Positions 1-9,342 of a stretch of DNA of 64,000 nucleotides are shown here, piece after piece. The stretch lies in assembly GCA_947476625.1 (NCBI GenBank), contig CANJRA010000001.1, positions 310,001 through 374,000 of the forward strand, written 5' to 3'. Both the position numbers and the translations under genes were made by a program. Under the pieces are notes generated by a model that searched no databases, was not told where the DNA came from, and worked only from the letters and a program-made list of their open reading frames with translations. The DNA is from Fidelibacterota bacterium. Lineage in GTDB: Bacteria; Pseudomonadota; Alphaproteobacteria; Rhodospirillales; Rhodospirillaceae. Every line of letters begins with the position of its first letter. Positions within the stretch are counted from its first letter, which is position 1.

Positions 1-733
1 TGCGCAGATCGACAATGTAGCCCTTCAGCTTGTCGGGACCGATCTTGGCCTTGAGATCTTTGATCGCCTTATCGAGGCCGGTCTGAGTCTGCTCGGTGAA
101 TTGACCGATACGGATGTAGCCGACGTCGCCTTCGGCGCGCGAGGCGACGGATTGCACGCGGATGACGGCGCGCGCGAGTTTAATGTCGATCGGTTCCGAT
201 ACGCCGATGCGGCGCATGGTCAGCGTGATCGAGCTATTAATCGGCCCGCGCATCTTGTCGACGGCTTCATTGAGTGTGGACGGCGTCGGTTTGCCGTCGA
301 TGGCGATAATGTAGTCACCCGGCAGAACGCCCGCGCGCGAAGCGGGTGTATCGTCGATCGGCGAGACGACCTTTACGATGCCGCCTTCAATGGTGACTTC
401 GATGCCGAGACCGCCGAACTCACCTTTGGTCTGCTCCTGCATTTCCTGGAAGCCCTTGGATGGCATATATCCCGAATGGGGGTCCAGTGCGGTGAGCATG
501 CCGTTGATGGCATTCTCGAGAAGCTGTTGGTCGGAAACTTCTTCGACGTAATCCTTGCGGACGCGTTCGAAGACATCGCCGAACAGCTCGAGATATTTAT
601 AGGTGTCCTCGGAAAATTTGGCGCTGGTCTTGGCGGGTTCGGCGGCCATGACGGGCGCAAAGGTCGCCCCGCTGAACGCGAGCGTCAAAGCAACCCATGC
701 ACTGCCGGCTAAAATTCTCTCGCGCATATTCAT
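1..733 (-). CDS. ctpA: S41 C-terminal processing peptidase CtpA (partial, 3' end outside window)
   Basis: Reading the minus strand from ATG at 733 gives an uninterrupted frame to the left edge, about 244 residues. It opens with a signal peptide (MNMRERILAGSAWVALTLAF, cleavage likely after the VMA near residue 30). A helical region with SGYMPSKGFQEM follows, and then a PDZ domain from about residue 100 (EFGGLGIEVTIEGGIVKVVSP, then SRAGVLPGDYIIAIDG). This is the N-terminal half of a tail-specific periplasmic serine protease; the catalytic Ser/Lys part lies beyond the window. It sits directly downstream of envC on the same strand, the usual alphaproteobacterial order, which suggests joint envelope maintenance. 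A second ATG at 727 is an alternative start. Confidence 0.9.
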   Translation of the reverse strand, partial: MNMRERILAGSAWVALTLAFSGATFAPVMAAEPAKTSAKFSEDTYKYLELFGDVFERVRKDYVEEVSDQQLLENAINGMLTALDPHSGYMPSKGFQEMQEQTKGEFGGLGIEVTIEGGIVKVVSPIDDTPASRAGVLPGDYIIAIDGKPTPSTLNEAVDKMRGPINSSITLTMRRIGVSEPIDIKLARAVIRVQSVASRAEGDVGYIRIGQFTEQTQTGLDKAIKDLKAKIGPDKLKGYIVDLR

Positions 734-775
734 GACACCGTTTCTATAAGGCCTGTGCGACACGCAAATTTCTTA

Positions 776-2131
776 TCAGCTATTCTTTCCTGCGCGGTTC
801 GCGAGCCAGGGAAGAGGATTTATGGGTTGTCCGTTGAGGCGCAGCTCAACATACAGCTCGGGCGCGCCGTCGTTCTCCATTACGCCGACCGGTTCGCCGG
901 CCAGAACACGCTGCCCGACACGGGCGTCGATGTGTCCAAAACCGGCAAGAAGCGTATGATATCCCTCGCTATGTTCGATGATCAAGAGTTGCCCATAGCC
1001 GCGGAAGGGTCCGGAGAAGGCCACCACACCGTCAAAAGGGGCGACAACCTGCGCACCGGCCCGGCTGGTGATGGTGATGCCTTTGGCCATCAAACCGGCC
1101 TCTGCCGTGCTTTGCCCGGCGGCGGCGTACTGGGCGGTCAGGTTGCCGGCCACAGGAAAAGGCATTGTCCCGCGCGCTTTGGAGAAGGAGCGCGTTACAG
1201 CTTCTTCATCGGCAGTGTGTGGCGGCGGCAGCGACGCGAGCTGCTTTTCGGACGGTTTGGGGGGAATCGGCTCGACGCCGGGCGGCGGCTTCAGCACGAT
1301 CCGCGGCGGCTCGATTTTGGCCTTTTCGGCGGCGAGCTTTTGCTCTTTCTCGCGCTGTTCCTGCTCGCGGGCGAGCCGCTCCTCGGTGCGCTTGCGGTCT
1401 TGCTCGTCGCGGCGGGTTTTTTCCTCGGCGAGCTTGGCGAACAGTGCGCGCAAGTCTTCGGCCTCGCGGGCGATTTTTGCCATGCGCTGCGTGACGTCTT
1501 CACCGCGCGCGAGCAGCACTTCGTATTTATCGGCTTTTTCGCGGGCGAGATCGTTGAGGCGTTGATGTTTGGCCACCAGCGCAGCAGCGCCGGCGGCGAC
1601 TTGCTCTTTGCGGTCATTGCTCTCGGCGCGCACGCGGTAGAGCTCTTTCAGCTCGCCCTGCAATGCCGCCGAGGATTGCTTGATGCCGGGCAGAGCCGAG
1701 CGCAGCAAGATGGCGCTACGCACCGCATCGGCCGGCGCCAATGGATTGAGCGTCAGCGCATCGGACGGGCGCAAGGCGAGGCGCTCGATGGCAAGCAGCA
1801 CTTCAACCATCTGCACGTCGCGGCGCCCGAGGGTTTTGGTCAGGCGTTCGCTCGCGCGCTCTAATTCAGCGACGCGCGCTTCGAGCACGGTGAGGGAGTG
1901 TTCCTGATCCTGAATGTCCTGCGCCGTTTGGATCATATCGACGCGGATGGCGTTAAGCGCGCGCTCGGTGTCTTTGGTTTGCGATTCCAGGCGTTCACGT
2001 TCAGCCTGGGATTTTTCGAGATCGCGTTCGAGGGTTTTAAGCTTGGCCGCGTCAGGCGTATCTTGGGCCACTGCCGGATACGATAGCAGCAGCGCCGCGA
2101 TAAAAAGGTGTGCGGGTTTAAGCCGTGGCAC
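776..2131 (-). CDS. envC: Murein hydrolase activator EnvC-like, degenerate M23/LytM protein
   Basis: This is a 451-residue exported protein with a signal peptide ending near residue 22 (YPAVAQ). A long charged coiled coil follows (about residues 25-110 and 165-270, rich in E, R, K and Q), then a C-terminal LytM/M23 fold (VAPFDGVVAFSGPFRGYGQLLIIEH, quoted here only as the start of the domain around residue 360). In active M23 enzymes a HxxxD motif and a HLHFE motif bind zinc; here the second reads ELYVELR, so the zinc ligands are missing. That matches EnvC/NlpD proteins, which activate periplasmic amidases during cell separation rather than cutting peptidoglycan. Its start overlaps the end of gpmI by 14 bases, so the two are probably translationally coupled, with ctpA following. 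Confidence 0.85.
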   Translation of the reverse strand: MPRLKPAHLFIAALLLSYPAVAQDTPDAAKLKTLERDLEKSQAERERLESQTKDTERALNAIRVDMIQTAQDIQDQEHSLTVLEARVAELERASERLTKTLGRRDVQMVEVLLAIERLALRPSDALTLNPLAPADAVRSAILLRSALPGIKQSSAALQGELKELYRVRAESNDRKEQVAAGAAALVAKHQRLNDLAREKADKYEVLLARGEDVTQRMAKIAREAEDLRALFAKLAEEKTRRDEQDRKRTEERLAREQEQREKEQKLAAEKAKIEPPRIVLKPPPGVEPIPPKPSEKQLASLPPPHTADEEAVTRSFSKARGTMPFPVAGNLTAQYAAAGQSTAEAGLMAKGITITSRAGAQVVAPFDGVVAFSGPFRGYGQLLIIEHSEGYHTLLAGFGHIDARVGQRVLAGEPVGVMENDGAPELYVELRLNGQPINPLPWLANRAGKNS

Positions 2132-3692
2132 GGTGCTCGTGTGCGTGCAAAAGCGATTGCCCCGTCATCTCGGCGGGCTGCGGAAGATGGAGTAGTTCCA
2201 GAACCGTCGGCGCAAGATCGGCGAGGCGGCCGTCGGCGAGACGCTTCACACTCGGCGGACCATTTACCAGCACGACCGGGACCACGCCGACGGTGTGCTG
2301 CGTGTGCGGCTCGTTGGTGGCGGCGTCGCGCATCATTTCGAGATTGCCGTGGTCGGCGGAAATCAGCAGCACGCCACCGGACGCTTTTACCGCTGATTCC
2401 AGGCGGTTTAAGCACTGATCGATGGTTTCGGCGGCCTTGACGGCGGCAGACAAAATGCCGGTATGGCCGACCATGTCGCCGTTGGCGTAGTTGACGACGA
2501 TGAGATCGAAGCGGGCGTTTTCAATGGCGTCGACGATGTTGTCGGTGACCTCGCGCGCGCTCATCTCGGGTTGCAGATCGTAAGTGGCGACCTTGGGACT
2601 GGGCGCCATGATGCGACTTTCGCCGGGGAATTCTTTTTCCTGGCCGCCGTTGAAGAAGAAAGTGACGTGCGCGTACTTCTCGGTTTCGGCGATGCGCAGT
2701 TGGGTGAGGCCCGCCTTGCTGACGAGCTCACCGAGCGTGTTGTCGGCCTGCTCGGATTTAAACATCACCGTCATGTAGGCGTTGTGCGCCGAGGAATATT
2801 CCGTGAGACCCGTCACGGCGGCAAATGTGATCGCGCGCGGGCGCGGAAAGCCGGTGAACGCAGGGTCGCACAGCGCCGAGAGAATCTGGCGCGCGCGGTC
2901 GGCGCGGAAGTTGGTCATCAATACGCCGTCGCCGTCTTTCATGCCGGTGTAGCCGTCGATGACAACCGGCAGCATGAACTCGTCGGTCAGCTTGGCATCG
3001 TAGGACGCTTTAATGGCCGACAGCGGATCGGCGGCGTGCGGGCCGTGCGCGTCGGTGATCGGGGTATACGCTTTTTCGACGCGCTCCCAGCGCTTGTCGC
3101 GGTCCATGCCGTAATAGCGTCCGCCGACGGTAGCAATCTTGGTGTCTTTGAGTCCGGCAATGTCCTTGAGGAATTTTTCTACAAAACCCAGTCCGGATGT
3201 TGGCGGCGTATCGCGGCCGTCGAGGAAGGCGTGGATGCGGACCGGTACGCCGGCGCTATCGATGATGCGCGCGAGCGCAGCGACATGATCCTGGTGTGAG
3301 TGCACGCCGCCGGGCGAGATCAGGCCCAGAATGTGCGCAGCGCCGCCGCTCTTTTTCAGCGCGGCGATGAAGGCGGTGAGCGCCGGATTGGCGGCGATGC
3401 TGTTGTCGGCGACGGCGATATCAATGCGCGGCAAATCCTGGCTCATGACCCGGCCGCCGCCGATGTTCATGTGGCCGACTTCCGAGTTACCCATCTGGCC
3501 GTGGGGCAGGCCGACGTCGCGGCCGCTGGTTTCGACCAGGGCGTGCGGGCAGGTGGCCAGCAGGCGATCCCAGGTCGGCAGGCGGGCCTGGGCGATGGCA
3601 TTGTCCTGTTTTTCGACGCGGTGGCCCCAGCCGTCGAGGATGCAAAGCACGACAGGCTTTGGGCGTTTGGCGGGGGCGGGCGACTGGGTCAT
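2118..3692 (-). CDS. gpmI: 2,3-bisphosphoglycerate-independent phosphoglycerate mutase
   Basis: This 524-residue protein has the usual length of the cofactor-independent, manganese-dependent mutase, which interconverts 3- and 2-phosphoglycerate in glycolysis and gluconeogenesis. The N-terminal metal/phosphatase motif CILDGWG (residues 17-23) is followed by GQMGNSEVGHMNIGGGR, whose Ser70 is the catalytic phosphoserine. Later motifs include HSHQDH, DGRDTPP, GRYYGMDRD, NFRADRARQ, YANGDMVGHTG and SADHGNLEMM, all family-defining metal and substrate sites. It is the first gene of a minus-strand run gpmI-envC-ctpA. The roughly 200 bases upstream separate it from the divergent SRP RNA and dnaX. Confidence 0.97.
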   Translation of the reverse strand: MTQSPAPAKRPKPVVLCILDGWGHRVEKQDNAIAQARLPTWDRLLATCPHALVETSGRDVGLPHGQMGNSEVGHMNIGGGRVMSQDLPRIDIAVADNSIAANPALTAFIAALKKSGGAAHILGLISPGGVHSHQDHVAALARIIDSAGVPVRIHAFLDGRDTPPTSGLGFVEKFLKDIAGLKDTKIATVGGRYYGMDRDKRWERVEKAYTPITDAHGPHAADPLSAIKASYDAKLTDEFMLPVVIDGYTGMKDGDGVLMTNFRADRARQILSALCDPAFTGFPRPRAITFAAVTGLTEYSSAHNAYMTVMFKSEQADNTLGELVSKAGLTQLRIAETEKYAHVTFFFNGGQEKEFPGESRIMAPSPKVATYDLQPEMSAREVTDNIVDAIENARFDLIVVNYANGDMVGHTGILSAAVKAAETIDQCLNRLESAVKASGGVLLISADHGNLEMMRDAATNEPHTQHTVGVVPVVLVNGPPSVKRLADGRLADLAPTVLELLHLPQPAEMTGQSLLHAHEHRATA

Positions 3693-3848
3693 GTTCGGCG
3701 CAGTATATGGGGTCGGGGTGCTGGGGCGCTAGAAATGCGAGGCGCCCGCGCGTGCTGGCTTTTTGAGCCCTTCGCCCGCGTCTTGCAACCGCAGAAAAGC
3801 GTTTTACTAGAATATGTTGCGAGGTTCCATTTTGCACGCATCCAGGCC

Positions 3849-3879
3849 TTGCTTCGGCGCGCCTAACATCTGATATAGT
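3849..3879 (+). promoter_or_regulatory. Candidate sigma-70-like promoter of the SRP RNA
   Basis: TTGCTT at 3849-3854 and TATAGT at 3874-3879 lie a few bases before the 5' end of the SRP RNA stem. The 19-base spacer is longer than ideal, so the -35 call is weak; the -10 box is well placed. Confidence 0.4.
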
Positions 3880-3884
3880 GACCC

Positions 3885-3985
3885 TCGAGAGGCTGGCGGT
3901 GGACGTACTCCTCGCCAACCCGGTCAGGTCCGGAAGGAAGCAGCCGTAACGAGTTTCAGTGCGGGTCGCTGTCCAGTCTCTCACC
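3885..3985 (+). ncRNA. ffs: Signal recognition particle 4.5S-type RNA
   Basis: The conserved SRP domain IV core is present, with GGTCAGGTCCGGAAGGAAGC at 3922-3941 followed by AGCCGTAAC, including the GGAA tetraloop and the asymmetric loop that binds Ffh. The ends pair: GAGAGGCTGG at 3887-3896 with CCAGTCTCTC at 3973-3982, including one G-U pair. About 100 nucleotides is the expected size of the small bacterial SRP RNA. It lies just upstream of dnaX, a common alphaproteobacterial position. The exact ends are estimated from the closing stem. Confidence 0.93.
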
Positions 3986-4010
3986 TTTTCCCCGCCCGTC
4001 CCTCGAACGT

Positions 4011-5732
4011 ATGGAAGCGCCCGTGTCAGACCGCTCTTCAGATGACCGGGCTGATGGCGCAGACGCTTACCGCGTCTTAGCGCGCAAATACCGACCCACC
4101 ACTTTCGGACAGCTGATCGGCCAGGACGCCCTGGTCCGCACGCTGACCAATGCCATTAATTCCGGCCGTATCGCGCAAGGCTACATGCTGACGGGCGTGC
4201 GCGGCGTGGGCAAGACGACGACCGCGCGGCTGATTGCGCGTGCGCTGAATTGCATTGGCGTTGATGGAAAAAGCGGCCCGACGCCGGAGCCCTGCGGCGT
4301 GTGCGTGCATTGCAAGGCGATCGCGGAAGATCGCCATGTCGATGTGCTTGAGATGGATGCCGCCAGCCGCACCGGCATCGATGATATTCGCGAATTGCTG
4401 GACGGCGTGCGCTATCGCCCGACCTCGGCGCGCTACAAAATTTATATCGTCGACGAAGTGCACATGCTGTCGGAGAAAGCGTTCAACGCGTTGTTGAAGA
4501 CGCTGGAAGAACCGCCGGAACATGTGAAGTTTATTTTCGCCACCACCGAAATCCGCAAGGTGCCGGTGACGGTATTGTCGCGCTGCCAGCGCTCCGATCT
4601 GCGCCGCATTGAAAGCGGCGAGCTGCACACATTATTCGCCGAGATCAGCAAGCGCGAAGGTGCGAGCGTAGAAGACGCTGCGCTAGCGTTGATCGCGCGC
4701 GCGGCGGATGGTTCTGCGCGCGACGGGTTATCGATTTTAGATCAGGCGATCTCGCAGGCGGGCGGCGCGGGCGACAAGGGCGGCAAAACCGTCACGGAAC
4801 TCGCGGTGCGCGACATGCTGGGTCTGGCCGACCGCGCGCTGGTGTTCGATCTGTTCGAAGCGGTCATGAGTGGCGATGTGAAGACGGCACTCGGTTTGCT
4901 TGGCAATCAATACGCCGCCGGCGCGAGCCCGGTAGTCATGCTGCAAGATCTACTGGAGCTGGTGCACTGGCTGACGCGCATGAAGGTGGCGCCGGATGGC
5001 GCTTCCGATCCGGCACTGGCGGAAACCGAACGCACGCGCGGTGTTGCGATGTCCGAGAAACTCGGTATGCCGATGCTGACGCGCGCCTGGCAGATGCTGT
5101 TGAAGGGTTTGAGCGAAGCGCGCGCCGCGCCGATGTCTTTGCAGGCAGTAGAGATGGTGCTGGTGCGCATGGCTTATGCCGCTGAACTGCCGACACCCGC
5201 CGATGCGATCAAAATGTTGGAAAACGGCGGCAGCGTTGCTGCATCGCCGCGTCCGCAACCTTCACCGAGCGGTGGCGGCGCGCGTGCAATGAGCAGTGTC
5301 GCGGTGGCGACCAGCCAGCCTCATCCGCAGGTGATGCCGCAGCCGACCGCGCAATTGGCGTCGGTGCCGGACGTATCGCCGATGCCGCAAACCTTCGCCG
5401 AAGTGGCTGAGCTTTTTATGGTCAAGCGTGAACCTACACTCGCGACGCATCTGCGGCGCAATGTTCATCTGGTGCGCTTTGAAGCCGGTTTGATTGAATT
5501 CAATCCGAGCAAAAGTGCGGCGTCGGATTTGCACGGTCAGGTCGGCAAGCACTTAACGGCCTGGACGGGACAGCGCTGGATTGTGAGCATTGTTCCTAAA
5601 GGCGGGCAGCCAACGATGCACGATCAGGAGATGGATCACGCGAAAGCCGATCCTCTTGTGAAATCCATTCTCGACGCTTTCCCCGGCGCGACAATTGAAG
5701 CCGTGCGCAAAGCAGACGAAACCAAAGAGTAA
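4011..5732 (+). CDS. dnaX: DNA polymerase III subunits gamma/tau
   Basis: The 573-residue clamp-loader ATPase has YRVLARKYRP (20-29), Walker A GVRGVGKT (62-69), a zinc module with Cys81, Cys95, Cys98 and Cys101, the DEVHMLSEKAFNALLKTLEE sensor/Walker B stretch and the SRC arginine-finger motif. AAA+ domains occupy about the first 380 residues. A Pro/Ala-rich linker (near 405-465) leads to a tau-like C-terminal domain. I see no A-rich slippery heptamer like the one used in E. coli to make gamma, so only the long form is predicted. The start is uncertain: ATG at 4011, or GTG at 4023, which has GGAAG just upstream. ybaB and recR follow closely, forming a recombination/replication operon. Confidence 0.96.
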   Translation: MEAPVSDRSSDDRADGADAYRVLARKYRPTTFGQLIGQDALVRTLTNAINSGRIAQGYMLTGVRGVGKTTTARLIARALNCIGVDGKSGPTPEPCGVCVHCKAIAEDRHVDVLEMDAASRTGIDDIRELLDGVRYRPTSARYKIYIVDEVHMLSEKAFNALLKTLEEPPEHVKFIFATTEIRKVPVTVLSRCQRSDLRRIESGELHTLFAEISKREGASVEDAALALIARAADGSARDGLSILDQAISQAGGAGDKGGKTVTELAVRDMLGLADRALVFDLFEAVMSGDVKTALGLLGNQYAAGASPVVMLQDLLELVHWLTRMKVAPDGASDPALAETERTRGVAMSEKLGMPMLTRAWQMLLKGLSEARAAPMSLQAVEMVLVRMAYAAELPTPADAIKMLENGGSVAASPRPQPSPSGGGARAMSSVAVATSQPHPQVMPQPTAQLASVPDVSPMPQTFAEVAELFMVKREPTLATHLRRNVHLVRFEAGLIEFNPSKSAASDLHGQVGKHLTAWTGQRWIVSIVPKGGQPTMHDQEMDHAKADPLVKSILDAFPGATIEAVRKADETKE

Positions 5733-5750
5733 AGTGAGAGGCGTGCGACG

Positions 5751-6074
5751 ATGAAGAATCTCGGCCAGATGATGAAGCAGGTGCAGCAGATGCAGTCGCG
5801 CATGGGCGAGATGCAAGAGAAGCTGGTCGAGCTGGAAATGATTGGCACGTCGGGCGGCGGCATGGTGCAAGCGACGCTGAACGGTAAGGGCGCGCTGAAG
5901 GCCATCAAGATCGATCCGTCGCTGGTCAATCCTGCCGAGATCGGAATGCTGGAAGATCTGATCGTCGCCGCCATCAACGACGCGAAGACTAAAGTCGACG
6001 ACAAGGTGCAGGCGAAGATGAGCGAGCTCACCGGCGGCCTGCCGCTGCCGCCGGGCTTTAAGCTGCCGTTTTAA
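5751..6074 (+). CDS. ybaB: YbaB/EbfC family nucleoid-associated protein
   Basis: A 107-residue protein starts with [20 protein letters not shown] and a central [24 protein letters not shown] strand region, the tweezer-like DNA-binding fold of YbaB/EbfC dimers. It ends in a [12 protein letters not shown] tail typical of alphaproteobacterial members. The start follows a GAGAGG ribosome site. It lies 18 bases after dnaX and 5 bases before recR, the conserved dnaX-ybaB-recR order, which supports a role tied to replication or recombinational repair, although its biochemical task is poorly defined in the family. Confidence 0.95.
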   Translation: MKNLGQMMKQVQQMQSRMGEMQEKLVELEMIGTSGGGMVQATLNGKGALKAIKIDPSLVNPAEIGMLEDLIVAAINDAKTKVDDKVQAKMSELTGGLPLPPGFKLPF

Positions 6075-6079
6075 ACCAC

Positions 6080-6673
6080 ATGGCCGGCGTTGAAATTGAA
6101 GCCCTGATTAGACAGCTCTCGAAACTCCCGGGGCTGGGCCCGCGTTCGGCGCGGCGCATAGCGCTGGCGCTGATCAAGCGACGCGAGATATTGCTCGATC
6201 CCTTGGTGCAGACACTGGGCGCCGCTGCCGAAGCCGTGAAGATCTGCACGCGCTGCGGCAACTATGACAGCCAAGACCCGTGTTCGATCTGCGACGATCC
6301 GCGCCGCGATCCGTCGCTCATTTGTGTCGTAGAAGATGTCGCCGATCTGTGGGCCTTGGAGCGCACCGCGCTGTTTCAAGGGCGTTATCATGTGACTGGC
6401 GGATTGTTGTCGCCGTTGGATGGCATCGGACCGTCGGACCTTAAACTCGACCGGCTGATCGCGCGCGCCAATGCGCCCGCGGTGCGCGAGGTTATCATGG
6501 CGCTGAGTGCGACCGTTGATGGCCAAACCACCGCCCATTATATCGCCGAGCGGCTGCAAGATACCGATACGACTGTTTCGGGACTTGCGCATGGCATGCC
6601 GATCGGCGGGGAATTGGATTATCTCGACGACGGCACGATTTCCGCGGCACTCAAGGCGCGAAGGCCGGTTTAA
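6080..6673 (+). CDS. recR: Recombination mediator RecR
   Basis: The 197-residue protein has the helix-hairpin-helix region [19 protein letters not shown] (14-32), a four-cysteine zinc finger (Cys56, Cys59, Cys68, Cys71) and a Toprim domain starting at [14 protein letters not shown]. The Toprim domain continues through [16 protein letters not shown] to the Walker-B-like GQTTAHYI segment and a C-terminal [12 protein letters not shown] motif. Length and motifs match RecR, which with RecO/RecF loads RecA on gapped DNA. It is the last gene of the dnaX operon; about 150 bases follow before the next start. Confidence 0.97.
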   Translation: MAGVEIEALIRQLSKLPGLGPRSARRIALALIKRREILLDPLVQTLGAAAEAVKICTRCGNYDSQDPCSICDDPRRDPSLICVVEDVADLWALERTALFQGRYHVTGGLLSPLDGIGPSDLKLDRLIARANAPAVREVIMALSATVDGQTTAHYIAERLQDTDTTVSGLAHGMPIGGELDYLDDGTISAALKARRPV

Positions 6674-6827
6674 CGGACGGGGCTCCGGCGGCATTGTGTC
6701 ATTGAACCGCCACAATTGCTTCTTAGTTTAACGTTCGGTAACGGGACATTTCATGTCGCCGCGCGTTATGAATGGATATCGAGCGATGCCCCCTCTTGGG
6801 CTCACCGTAATTCGTGAGGAGGATTAA

Positions 6828-7523
6828 ATGTTTAAGCGTCTCATCGCAGCCGCGGCCGTGCTTCTGGCTGTGTCGGCTTGCGCTAGTCCGAAATACGTCA
6901 CCTCCGATGTGACGCGTTTTAATACCCTTAGCGGTTCGCCGTCTGGGCAAACCTTCGCCATCGTCGCCGTCAGCCCCGAGCAGGAACAAAGCATTGCGTT
7001 CCGTCAGTTCGGCGATCAGATCAACCAGCGGCTGAGCGGACTCGGATTGCGCCAGTTCACCGGTACCACAGGACCAAATAACGCCGACTATGTCGTGACG
7101 CTGGATTATGACGTGCTCGGCCCGACTCCCGATGTGCGCAGCCGCAACAACCCAAGCTTCTCGATGGGCTTCGGCTACAGCAACTTCCATCGTCCGTGGG
7201 GCTATGGCTTCGCCTACGATCCGTTCATGGATAACTACCCCACGACCGAGACGCGCCAGCTGTTCACGCGTCGCGTCGAGTTGAATCTGTACAAGGGTTC
7301 GACCTACGCCTCGACCTCAAAACAGCGCGTGTTTGAAGGCCGCGCCATCAGCATGGGCCTCAACGGTCAAATCGAGCCGGTGATGCCGTACATGCTCGAT
7401 GCGATCATTAAAGACTTCCCGGGCCGTTCAGGTCAGACCAAGACCGTCACCGTGCAAGTGCCCGAGGATGTGGAAGAAGCGCGCGAACGCGCCGCGCGTC
7501 CGAGTTCGCGCTCGAGCTACTAA
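6828..7523 (+). CDS. DUF4136-like outer-membrane lipoprotein
   Basis: The 231-residue protein begins with a lipoprotein signal peptide whose lipobox VSAC puts the lipidated Cys at residue 18. The body has alternating strands (TFAIVAVSPEQEQSIAFRQF, YVVTLDYDVLG) and an aromatic, Gly-rich middle (FSMGFGYSNFHRPWGYGFAY) like other DUF4136 proteins. A basic, Glu/Arg-rich tail ends in SSRSSY. Function is unknown; members are envelope lipoproteins. An AGGAGG ribosome site lies 6 bases before the ATG. The gene stands alone with its own terminator, so it is probably a monocistronic, well-translated envelope protein. Confidence 0.75.
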   Translation: MFKRLIAAAAVLLAVSACASPKYVTSDVTRFNTLSGSPSGQTFAIVAVSPEQEQSIAFRQFGDQINQRLSGLGLRQFTGTTGPNNADYVVTLDYDVLGPTPDVRSRNNPSFSMGFGYSNFHRPWGYGFAYDPFMDNYPTTETRQLFTRRVELNLYKGSTYASTSKQRVFEGRAISMGLNGQIEPVMPYMLDAIIKDFPGRSGQTKTVTVQVPEDVEEARERAARPSSRSSY

Positions 7524-7546
7524 CCGTTCTTTCATCTAAAGATTAG

Positions 7547-7579
7547 CCCCGCGGTCGCAAGATCGCGGGGTTTCTTTTT
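7547..7579 (+). terminator. Rho-independent terminator after the DUF4136 gene
   Basis: CCCCGCG at 7547-7553 pairs with CGCGGGG at 7564-7570, and TTTCTTTTT follows. It lies 24 bases past the stop codon and just beyond the convergent gene's end at 7583, so it ends the plus-strand transcript. Confidence 0.85.
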
Positions 7580-7582
7580 GGC

Positions 7583-8044
7583 CTATTTAAAGCGGGGCGC
7601 GCGGTAAATGACGGCCTTGCAGGTAAGCGCGGTGTCGCCGGCGCGCTTTCGCTCATCGCATGTTTTAAGCGCGGCGACGGCGTCCAGGATGGGCTTGAGT
7701 TTATCGCCGACCTCCACGCAGTTCTCACCTGTGACGGCGAATTGATCTTTGTGTCCGAGGGAATAACTAATTTCGTCGTCGGCAACGCTTTGACCATGCG
7801 CGCGGGCGTCTTGGGCTTTGAGATACAGCATGAGGCCTTCGGCAAAACCAACGGCCTCTTTTTGCGCGGTCGTCCATCCGCATTGGCTCATGAGCTTGCG
7901 GGCGCGCCGCCATTCTTTGGCGAAATCGGCGATGAGCTGATCCGAGGGAGACGCCTCTAATGCAAGAGCGTCGGCGTTGTCGTCGGCATGTGCATCGTGG
8001 GACGCAAACAGAAGCGCCAGCACCAAGTAAAGACGTTTTCTCAT
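7583..8044 (-). CDS. Exported cysteine-containing protein of unknown function
   Basis: I do not recognise a family. The 153-residue protein has a clear signal peptide (RKRLYLVLALLFASHDAHA, cleavage near residue 20) and a mostly helical mature part. Four cysteines (in SQCGW, ENCVE, KTCDE and LTCKA) could form two disulfides in the periplasm. Its ATG overlaps the stop of rmuC by 4 bases, so it is translated from the rmuC transcript. Nothing links it functionally to RmuC beyond that arrangement. Confidence 0.7.
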   Translation of the reverse strand: MRKRLYLVLALLFASHDAHADDNADALALEASPSDQLIADFAKEWRRARKLMSQCGWTTAQKEAVGFAEGLMLYLKAQDARAHGQSVADDEISYSLGHKDQFAVTGENCVEVGDKLKPILDAVAALKTCDERKRAGDTALTCKAVIYRAPRFK

Positions 8045-9237
8045 TGCAGGCGGGGCGTTGGGGTTTCCTCCTCGGCGAGGAGAAGGTCAATCTTGCTTTC
8101 AACGGCACTTTCAAGAGCGGGTGTTTCGAGTTGGATATTCTCGATGGCGACGCCGCGCTTGATGATCTTGCTGGTCGAGGTGCGGATTTCGCTGACGTCT
8201 TTTTGCGTCTGTTCAAAATGCGTGGCGAGCGCGCCGACGCGTTTGTCGAGGCGCACGACGTCTTCCATCATTTTCCCGATTTCGGCTTGGATGATATGCG
8301 TTTGCTCGCGCATTCGGGCATCTTTGAGAATGGCGCGCACGGTATTGAGCGTGGCCATCAGCGTGGTCGGTGAAACGATATAGACGCGGCGCTTGAAGCC
8401 TTCCTCGACAATGCCCGGAAAGCGGTCGTGCAGTTCCGCGAAGACAGATTCGGCGGGTACGAACATGATCGCGGAATCGGCGGTCTCGCCGGGGATGATG
8501 TATTTCTCGGCGATGTCCTTGATGTGTTTCATGACATCGGACCGGAATGCCTGTTCGGCGATGGTCCGGCTGCGTTCGTCGGTGGCTGCGCGGAGCAGCA
8601 TGAAAGCTTCGTGCGGATACTTTGAATCGACCGCGATCACGCCGGGCGGGTTGGGTAACCGGATGATGCAGTCGGCGCGTTTGCCGTTGGTCAGCGTGTA
8701 CTGGAATTCGAAGGCGCCCGGCGGCAGCATGTTGCGCACGAGGTCTTCCATCTGCGTCTGACCGATGGCGCCGCGGGTTTGCTTGTTGGAAAGAATGTCC
8801 TGCAAGCTGACGACTTCGGCGGACAGTTCGGAGATGTTTTTCTGGGCGGCGTCGATCACGGCCAAGCGCTCTTGCAGAAGGCCCATGGTCTCCGCACTTT
8901 TGTCGCTGGTCTTTTGCAGGTTCTCGCCGATGCGGCGGGTGACTTCGGCCAGGCGTTCGTCGAGCATTTTGGTGACGGAGCGCTCCTGGATGTGAAGCTG
9001 CTCGGCCATGCGGGCCTGTGATGCCGTCTGGCTCTCGGCCATTTGGCTGAGGCGGCCGGTCAATAAAGCCTGAGTCTCAGCTAATTTGGCGGCGGTCTCT
9101 GCAACTTGCGTGAGGCGCGGATCGTTCTGACTTTGACCGCCTGCGCGCAAAGCCAACACCAAGGCGATAACCGCGACGGCCACGGCCGCAAAAATAACCA
9201 CCCATTCTCCGACGCTCATATGCTCTAACCCGCTCAC
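8041..9237 (-). CDS. rmuC: DNA recombination protein RmuC
   Basis: The 398-residue protein has an N-terminal membrane anchor (VVIFAAVAVAVIALVLAL, about 13-30). A long coiled coil follows (about 40-165, rich in Q, A, E and R), then the RmuC nuclease-like domain with LPPGAFEFQYTLTNGKRADC, IAVDSKYPHEAF, YIIPGETADSAIMFVPAE and VSPTTLMATLNTVRAILKD. RmuC limits recombination between inverted repeats in E. coli and is predicted to be a PD-(D/E)XK-type nuclease; the AVDSK motif fits that. It is divergent from the DUF4139 gene and leads a two-gene run with the exported protein downstream. Confidence 0.95.
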   Translation of the reverse strand: MSGLEHMSVGEWVVIFAAVAVAVIALVLALRAGGQSQNDPRLTQVAETAAKLAETQALLTGRLSQMAESQTASQARMAEQLHIQERSVTKMLDERLAEVTRRIGENLQKTSDKSAETMGLLQERLAVIDAAQKNISELSAEVVSLQDILSNKQTRGAIGQTQMEDLVRNMLPPGAFEFQYTLTNGKRADCIIRLPNPPGVIAVDSKYPHEAFMLLRAATDERSRTIAEQAFRSDVMKHIKDIAEKYIIPGETADSAIMFVPAESVFAELHDRFPGIVEEGFKRRVYIVSPTTLMATLNTVRAILKDARMREQTHIIQAEIGKMMEDVVRLDKRVGALATHFEQTQKDVSEIRTSTSKIIKRGVAIENIQLETPALESAVESKIDLLLAEEETPTPRLQ

Positions 9238-9342
9238 TTAAAAGGCTTTCATCACGGCGCTTGCGGCTTGCACACCGCCTCAACCCTGCCATGATCGCGA
9301 GCGTAAATGAAAAGCCACCTCACCGCTATTTCGGAATGAATC

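Noticed and set aside
4011-5732. Programmed frameshift in dnaX to make a short gamma subunit
   Set aside because: No A-rich slippery heptamer with a following stop was seen near the end of the ATPase domain.
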